A stretch of 64,000 bases of DNA from Hemerocallis citrina (lineage: Eukaryota > Streptophyta > Magnoliopsida > Asparagales > Asphodelaceae), in the NCBI GenBank assembly GCA_017893485.1, contig CM030359.1:35881994-35945993 (forward strand), written 5' to 3'. The position numbers and the translations under genes are program-made. This document shows positions 57,498 to 64,000 of the stretch, one piece after another. The number at the start of each line of letters is the position of its first letter. Position 1 is the first letter of the stretch. The notes beneath the pieces were generated by a model that did no database searches, was not told the DNA's origin, and saw only the letters and a list, made by a program, of their open reading frames with translations.

Positions 57498-60400
57498 TCA
57501 TAGGGTCCGTGAAAGATTAGTGCTTGGGAAACCAAACCCAAAGTGGGTTTGATTTACCCCCATATGCAGGTTTAAAATTAACAGAATTACACACAAAGGA
57601 TTTATATAAGAAATTTTTTCATTTAGACACAGGTTAACTGGTACCCAAATATTTTTACACTGTCCAGTCGACTTATTCTTACCCATCAGTCGACTGTTTT
57701 GTGACTTCAGTCGACTGGGAGGCGAAAATAGTCGACTTATATGAGGCTGTTGTCTTTCTGAATAAGACTGTATCCTTCTGGACATGTGACTTATTTGAGA
57801 GTCCAGTTGACTGGTCTTTTCGGAAAACTTTCTATTTTCATGATTAAAAAGAATTTTTGTCTTTTCAAAGAAATCATACAACTTATTCTTTACACTAGAA
57901 GCAGAATAAAGCTTGTTATTACTAGTGTTATTAGAAGAATAACCTTTTTCAAGAATTTTTTGAAAACCAAGTCCAAATCTTTTATTAGACTCAACTTTAT
58001 TTTGAAGAACTTCATTTAAATTCTCTTTTCCCTTATTGAACTTGGATACATTCTTAGATATATCTTCATAATTCTTTTTTGGAGGTATATCGATATCCAA
58101 GTTGGAAATACGAGAAGTTAAAGACTTGACTTCAACTTGTAGATCAAAGTTTCTTGAAAAAGAGTTTGATTAACTGTCTCTAGATTCTTACCTTTTATTT
58201 TCTCCTTTTTTAATTTTTGAAAATTTTTATTAAAAGCTTCTAACAAATCACTAGAATCTATACTATCACTTACATCGGTTTGATTTGCCATGAAGCACAC
58301 GTTTGCAACTTCATTAGATTCCTCATTTTCTTCTTCCGAAGATGAATCACTATCATCCCATGTTGCGTGGTAGGCTTTCTTGTTCTTCATGTACTGGTTC
58401 TTGGTAAATTTCTCCTTCTTGAAGTTTGAGACTTTGCCTTTAGACTTAGCATTCTCCAATGGACAGTCCTTCTTCATGTGACCTATCTTACTGCATTTGA
58501 AACAAGTAGGAGGTTCATTAGTATCCTTTAATTTTGAATTAAATTTACCTTTGCGAATAATTTTTTTGAATTTCCTTGTGAACATAGCTATTTCTTCTTC
58601 ATCATCTTCATCATCTTCTGATTCAGAAATGGCTTTGAAAGAAAAAGTTTTCTTTTTGGCTTGTTGCAGTTCTAAGTCCTTCTTGCGCTCCTCCAATTGT
58701 ACTTCATAAGCCATTAGATTTCCAACAAGATTTTCAAGAGAAAGTTGTGTTAAATCATTGGCTTCTTCAATTGCGGTAGTCTTCTTTTCCCATTCGGGGG
58801 TAAGAGCGCGAAGAACCTTTCTTTCCGTCTCTGCATGGGTATATGTTTTGCCAAGAGCCACAAGAGAGTTTGTGATGTCGGTGAATCTTGTTATCATCTC
58901 CGATACGCTTTTATTTGTTAGGATTATATACTGAAAGCATCACTTTTGTATTAACTTTATTTCCTTATTTTTTTGAATGAGAATCATATGGGCATATGTT
59001 TGCATATTGTGTTTATTATAATATTAATGCAAGTATCTGATATTCTATAAGGTTGATAATATGGTGTGAGGTGACACACAGAAGATCATATTATCAGTTC
59101 CCTATGGAATATATAAATAGTTCACAACCTAGACGGACTTGGATAATCCATTGGAAAGGTTGTAGTATATTCTGGTATTAGTCTATCTTGACTATAGGTT
59201 TACACTAGTACACTTTGTGTGTATTGAACAGGACCACTTAAGGTTGTTCTCTTTGTACTGACTATAAAAGAGAGCAAACACCTCTGTTATTATGGATGCT
59301 TATGCTCTTAATCCAGATATAATAACAGACATGTATATGCAGTGTGCATTACTTTGACTCATAAAAGAGTGAGATTCATTATGGATCAACAACCTCTATG
59401 AATTGGGTAATAGCATTGTATGTATGATGGGCTGTTGATTGTAAAAGGAATCCATGTCCCGATACGTCGGGTTGATGATGTCCCCTTAAGGAGCTCATAA
59501 GGATTGTCATGTAAACCCTGCAGGTGGATTACATCCAACATGACAAATAAAGTTGAGTGGTACTACTTAAGGATAAAATATGTTGATCAATATAGTTGTC
59601 AGTAACTTAATTTGATCGACGGACATTCGATATCTTAACATGGGGAGCTCAATGAGCATATAATAAAAGGAGCCCATAAATATAATTTGGGATTAGGAAG
59701 GTAGTGCAACAATAGCTCCTTAGTGGACCGAGCTATGTGGGCCTGGGTTGTGTGTTCGGGCTGAACACGGGATACCCAGATTCGTTAGGAGACCTAACCC
59801 TAATTTCTCCTCATGGTCCCTGCCGTAGCCTTATATATATCCTTTATTTCTCTGGCCATCATTGACAATCTGAAATATAAGATTTTTTTCTCAAAACTCG
59901 TGATTCACGTAAGGAGAGAAAGAGAGGTCAGCCAAGGAGAAGAAAGGTTGGGAGATCGTCGCCCACACGACGTCCAACCCGAGGAAGGAATACGTGCAGA
60001 AGATCTTGGGGTCGCTGTCGCCTTCTTCTCATCGCAGGTATAATTTGTGAACCCTAGATTCCGCTATATAGGGTTAGATCACATTTTTAATCTGTTTATA
60101 TTTAACGATCGATACGCACACCAATCCGTAGTCCTGGGAATCATCTCAGTTCCATCATTATTCTCCTTCATCCGAAACATCTCAAACTTGTGAACAGGAA
60201 CAGAAATTTTAGATTCCTTGACCTTATTTGTGCTTTCATGTGTTACCTCAAGAGTATGCCATATTTGGTATGCCGTTGTTGCGGTTGAAACACAGTTGAA
60301 TTCTTCTTTGGTAAGTGCACAAAAGAGAGCATTCATCACCTTTGCATTGTTCATGGTATTACTCTTCATATCGTCATTCTATTGAGCATAAGGAAGAGTA

Positions 60401-60573
60401 GGCAACGTAAACTCCATCTCGGTCATGTTCCAAATCTCATAGTTGATGGATTATAAGTAAATATTCATTCTACATTTCCAGTAGTTGTAGTTTGTTCTAT
60501 CAAAGAGAGGCAGCCTTTGTGTAGATTGACCTTCAAGGTAATGATTTGCATTTGAAAAAGAAGTAGATGCCAT
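57498..60573 (-). pseudogene. SIRE-type gag of element no. 2, split by a solo LTR
   Basis: ATG at 60573 (MASTSFSNANHYLEGQ) starts the capsid region (FDRTNYNYWKCRM, ALTKEEFNCV). There is a TGA/TAA-type stop near 60378. The solo LTR interrupts it after 60158, and the frame resumes at 58915 (EMITRFTDI). The zinc knuckle CFKCSKIGHMKKDC lies near 58463-58505. A coiled-coil tail and a linker (57660-57810) follow, encoded by four GTCGAC words 21-22 bases apart and read as repeated S-R-L. A stop near 58118 breaks the tail. Confidence 0.8.
58916..60157. mobile_element. Solo LTR of a copia element, 1242 bp
   Basis: Starts TGTTAGGATTATATACTG, ends TTCCATCA, and is flanked by TTATT (58911-58915 and 60158-60162). 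Removing it restores the gag reading frame of SIRE-type element no. 2, which confirms the boundaries. No internal sequence. TATA-like words lie near 59108 and 59833. It resembles Tork-like copia LTRs by its start only. Confidence 0.9.
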
Positions 60574-60586
60574 TGCGATTAAACAA

Positions 60587-60598
60587 ACTCTGATACCA
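60587..60598 (-). other. Primer-binding site of SIRE-type element no. 2
   Basis: The minus strand reads TGGTATCAGAGT, two bases from the 5' LTR. tRNA-iMet type. Confidence 0.9.
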
Positions 60599-60600
60599 AG

Positions 60601-61943
60601 TGTTGGATCCTATATGCAAGGCAGATAACACTAGGGGGGGTGTGAATAATGTTATTCAAAAAATTTATTAAAAAATGTACAACTTGAAACACCTGTTAAG
60701 TCGACTGTGACAAAGACACCAGTCGACTGACTCAACAGAAATAAGAGACTTAATGAATTTGAAGAACAACAAGTCTGTAAGTCGACTTAATAGGGCTACC
60801 AGTCGACCGATCAGACACAGACAAAAATAAAATGCAGCGAAATTAAATTTACAAGTTAGAAAGATCAAACCACAAAGAATCAGCATTGAAAACACAACAA
60901 TATATCCTGGTTCGGTCCTCCCGACCTACGTCCAGTCCCCAAGCAACCAATTTGAGATTTTCTACTGTTCTTGAAAAGATTTACAAGATTACCCTACGAC
61001 CTTTGGCAACAACTATGCCAAACCCATAGACCTCTCTTACCACTAGAGAGAGCGGGACCCCACTCTACAACCTAGAGTGAACACTGACTCTACACCAAGA
61101 GCCCTTCTCTCCAATTGAGAGGACCACTCTCACAATCCGAGAGTGAACAACAAGGAAATCGAAAATTACAACACCTAAAGCCTTGATATTTGAACGTGCT
61201 TTTTGTATTGAGGTTATAGGTCAACTTCTAATTGCAGTCTTGAACTTAATCGTTGTTATACAAGACTGAGATTAGAGAACCAAGTCTAAGAGAGTGATAG
61301 TTTTTTTAAAACTTTTGTGTTCTTTTTCACACACACTTGAACAAAAAGTAAAGACTTATTTAATGCAATAGGTAACATTTTCCAAGTGAATTCTGGACTT
61401 TATTTATAGATTAAACACTCCAGAGTCGTTGGAAAACAGTTAACCAACTGTCATCAAAAGGTAGAAAAGATTTGAATTCGAAAATCAAATTTAAATACTC
61501 TGAAAACTATCAAAGCTGCTCGAACAGTCGACTGGGTTGCCAAAGGAGTCGACTGGTCAGAGCTTGAGTAAGTTCAGATTGTTTCGTATTTGAACAGTCG
61601 ACTCCTTAGCAACGTAAGTCGATTGGTAGTTGACAGCTGAACTCATACAAGTTTGAATTCGACATTTTTGATTTTTAATAGACTTTATTTTAGTCCTAGG
61701 GGATGTGTGTGTGTGTGTGCATCAAGGCTATTACAAGATTTCTAAGCAAACATATCAAAGATTACAATTTTTTATATTAATTGACAAGACACTCTTTTGT
61801 TCTTGAAAATCTCTGAGGCTTTGAATGACACTTTTCTTGGAGCTTGACCTCGAACCTTGAAAGCCTTGGAAACTCACTACAAGAGACATGTTGAATAGAA
61901 CATATGTGTATCGTGTTGTAGTCATCAAAATCAAGAATCTACA
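60601..61943 (-). repeat. 5' LTR of SIRE-type element no. 2, 1343 bp
   Basis: Aligns with 50967-52291. GTCGAC pairs at 60700/60722, 60781/60802, 61527/61548 and 61597 with GTCGAT at 61618 sit at matching places. All but the first are 21 bases apart. Confidence 0.9.
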
Positions 61944-61988
61944 TGGCTTCGATGAGTACAAGTTTTCGGGAGGAGGGATTTCGGCCAT
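61944..61988 (-). pseudogene. Start of gag of SIRE-type element no. 1
   Basis: ATG at 61988 begins MAEIPPPENLYSSKP and runs into the TGGCT duplication of the inserted element. It rejoins the gag frame at 50966. Confidence 0.75.
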
Positions 61989-62030
61989 TTGACCTTTTAC
62001 TTAAGCTTTTAAGCTCTTAGTAAGCACCTC

Positions 62031-62042
62031 GCTCTGATACCA
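62031..62042 (-). other. Primer-binding site of SIRE-type element no. 1
   Basis: The minus strand reads TGGTATCAGAGC, one base from the 5' LTR. tRNA-iMet type. Confidence 0.9.
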
Positions 62043-62043
62043 C

Positions 62044-63026
62044 TATTAAATTACCCTAAGGGGGGGTGAATAGGGTGATTGTGTGGAATTAAAAAAATTT
62101 AAAAATAAAGTTGCAAATTAAAAAAAAAGAGATAGAGAGAGCAAACACAGCAAGCACAAGTGACGCAACGATATAACGTGGTTCGACCCCCAGGTCTAAG
62201 TCCACACCTCCTACTTGTAGCAATTCTCCACCACAAGCGTTCCACTATACTCAATCTTTTGTACAATGATTCTTGAATTCAGGCCGAGAGACCTATTACA
62301 CCCACAGAACTTCTAACACAAGCCCCGTCAATCTCACCGAAGTGGATGAAAAGAAAAAAAAACTTAAGATCTTTAATGATCCTGACTAAAGAGAACAAAT
62401 AAGTATCACACACACTCGGGTTGATTGGTGAATTGATTAGTTCAGAAGATTTATCTCAGAGTAATAGGTGAGAAATACACATTGGGTTCATTCCAATATA
62501 TAGATGAGGAAGTGTATCTATAAAAAATCGAAACGATACATTCCAGAAAAGTTAGCAGCGCGAGTTACGGTTGACCGCAATTAAGGGACAGTCGAACGTT
62601 CATCTTTTAAACGAAAAGTCGAAAGATGAATGGTCGCCTACTTCATTATATTGCTATAACGTGCGGTCGACCGACACTATAGTACGGTCGACCGCAATCG
62701 TGCTGTTCATGACGAACCCACTTTATATTCTTACCATATACTAATCAATCTCAATCAAATACACATAAAATCTCACAAATATGGAATTACAAGAACTAAT
62801 CTTGCTGGCTTTCTTGGGCACTAATCAACATGTGCTCCTTTTTGAATTACTTTTTCTTTTGCTTGATTTTTTGCAATCCTTCTTAATTGCTTTCCTTCTT
62901 TGCCTATTCTTGAATCTCTTTTGAATCTTTTATTGATATTATTTAATCCTGAAAATCTAAACAACTCAATTTAAACTTATTAGTAATTATAGACACGTTA
63001 TGTGCACACCAAACTAAGAGTCAACA
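62044..63026 (-). repeat. 5' LTR of SIRE-type element no. 1
   Basis: Aligns along its length with 34766-35744. The terminal TG has become TA. GTCGAC pairs at 62666 and 62687 are again 21 bases apart, each within CGGTCGACCG. Confidence 0.9.
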
Positions 63027-63031
63027 CAAAA

Positions 63032-63303
63032 ATCATTAACTAAATGTCATCCCTCATTTCATTGTTAGCAGCAATGAAACTAAAATACACTTCATTTCCC
63101 ATTTTCAAATTTACATGCAACAAAAGTATAATACCTCTCCATTTTACTAAAACATATTTTGACGTTGTTAAAAAGGCTTCCCTATTATAAAGAGTATGTT
63201 TTTCTTATCTTATTAATTGGTATAATGATGTCTTATATAGGTAGAATAGACAAACACAGACTTTACCCAGAATATGATAAACTATTTCAACTACATCTCT
63301 AAT
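63032..63303 (-). repeat. Part of the 3' LTR of an older copia relic
   Basis: On the minus strand, AGAGATGTAGTTGAAATAG follows a polypurine-like CTTGAGAATGAGTA (63303-63316). The LTR-like body has a TATATAAG box near 63232, as in Ale/Ivana-type copia LTRs. It ends where SIRE-type element no. 1 begins. Confidence 0.5.
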
Positions 63304-64000
63304 ACTCATTCTCAAGTTAGAGTATATATATCATATATGCCTAACTTGTCATTTATGAACTGTATTCTGGCTCTTGCAAAGGGCTTTATGAATGCATCAT
63401 CTAGCTTTTGATCAGTGCTAATATATTTAGCCTCTATCTAAAGAGGCTCATACAGAGTGTCATTAATCTTGTTGTGAACCACATAACACGTGACAGTTAA
63501 CCTCAATACGCTTGGTTCATTCATGAAACACAACATTAGTGACTATATGGATGGCAGACTGGCTATCACAATACATACACATCAACTCATGCTGGATCCT
63601 CCAACAACCACGCAGTCAACATTTGAAAACCTAGAAATTCAAAAATGTCCACTATCAGTATATATCAATCCTTTGTCAGAAGAGCTATTTAGATAATAAA
63701 AAATTCTCATAACTGTATCTCAGTTGATCGTACGGGGAGAAGCCATAAACTGGTTTACTATGCTGACTGAATATGCAATATTTGGATGAGTGACTGTGAG
63801 ATAATTCAATATTTTCACAAACCTCCTATATCTCCTTGTATCCTCCAACATCAGTCCCTGATCTAGAAACAAATAGGAGTTTAGTATCATAGGAGTGTGT
63901 GATGGCCTGCCGTAAGTATGTCTAAGGCAGTCCACATATATTATTAACCACAATATACATATAGATAACAACACTCATATATAATAATTCCATATTCATT
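63304..64000 (-). pseudogene. Copia RT/RNase H remnant, decayed, continues off right edge
   Basis: The minus-strand frame 63720-63974 contains LEDTRRYRRFVKILNYLTVT and SVSIVNQFMASP, the RT to RNase H passage of non-SIRE copia elements. Downstream (about 63380-63700) the RNase H can be followed only through many stops (YISTDQKLDDAFIK). The N-terminal part lies outside the window. Confidence 0.7.

Larger units (their letters stand above)
50967..61943 (-). mobile_element. SIRE-type Ty1/copia element no. 2 with extra ORF
   Basis: LTRs 50967-52291 and 60601-61943 are flanked by TGGCT (50962-50966 and 61944-61948). Minus-strand order is tRNA-iMet primer site, gag, protease, integrase, RT, RNase H, extra ORF, polypurine tract and 3' LTR. 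The LTRs match at roughly 90% over the first 400 bases. A 1242-base solo LTR sits in gag. It inserted into the beginning of gag of SIRE-type element no. 1. Confidence 0.9.
34766..63026 (-). mobile_element. SIRE-type Ty1/copia element no. 1, split by two insertions
   Basis: Ends are LTRs 34766-35744 and 62044-63026, flanked by CAAAA (34761-34765 and 63027-63031). Minus-strand order is primer site, gag, protease, integrase, RT and RNase H, which is copia order. Integrase and RT are separated by the element at 38388-47594, and gag is cut near codon 15 by the element at 50967-61943. The LTRs match at roughly 90% over the first 300 bases, so the insertion is old. RT motifs place it near SIRE/Maximus. 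Confidence 0.9.

Overview
This window is plant nuclear DNA, almost certainly from a flowering plant, and is made almost entirely of LTR retrotransposons nested inside each other. The evidence is the set of lineages present (Athila-like, Tat-like and Tekay-like Ty3/gypsy; SIRE-like Ty1/copia), plant-type primer-binding sites (tRNA-iMet and tRNA-Asp type), 5-bp target-site duplications, MITE-like DNA and AT-rich spacers with introns in a retroelement ORF. I see no convincing host gene, rRNA gene, CRISPR array or bacterial feature. The species cannot be named from this sequence.

Left cluster (1-32509). The oldest element is a decayed Tekay-type chromovirus on the + strand (5' LTR remnant 20892-21373, pol remnants 22550-25860, 3' LTR 25928-28827 plus 32261-32509). 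A Tat-type element on the - strand (1-20891, continuing off the left edge) sits inside its 5' LTR. The Tat element carries gag, protease, RT, two RNase H domains and integrase, all broken. Beyond pol it has a 116-bp tandem array and an opposite-strand, intron-containing ORF of the Transposase_28 type. A very young Athila-type element (9504-19653) with an unbroken 1853-codon gag-pol has inserted into the Tat gag, with a perfect GCTGA duplication. A 3.4-kb solo LTR (28828-32260, CCTGG duplication) sits in the Tekay 3' LTR.

Middle (32510-34765). This stretch holds a GATACG-rich non-autonomous element containing a foldback MITE, then sequence with no gene I can support.

Right cluster (34766-63026). 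A SIRE-type copia element on the - strand (CAAAA duplication) is split twice. A young non-autonomous element with 3.93-kb LTRs and only 1.35 kb of non-coding interior (38388-47594) separates integrase from RT. A second SIRE-type element (50967-61943, TGGCT duplication) splits the start of gag. The second SIRE element carries an extra ORF after pol and is itself broken in gag by a 1.24-kb solo LTR (58916-60157, TTATT duplication). The first SIRE element appears to lie in the LTR of an older copia relic whose RNase H remains fill 63304-64000.

The most unusual signal is a paired palindromic motif, CAGTCGACTG, repeated about 21 bp apart. It occurs many times in the Athila-type and second SIRE-type elements, and as CGGTCGACCG in the first SIRE-type element. 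These are unrelated lineages. The pairs lie in LTRs, UTRs and the linkers between protein domains, and are translated in different reading frames, so the constraint or origin seems to be at the DNA or RNA level. A second notable signal is a 5' half of initiator tRNA-Met inside the non-autonomous element, which itself uses tRNA-iMet as primer.
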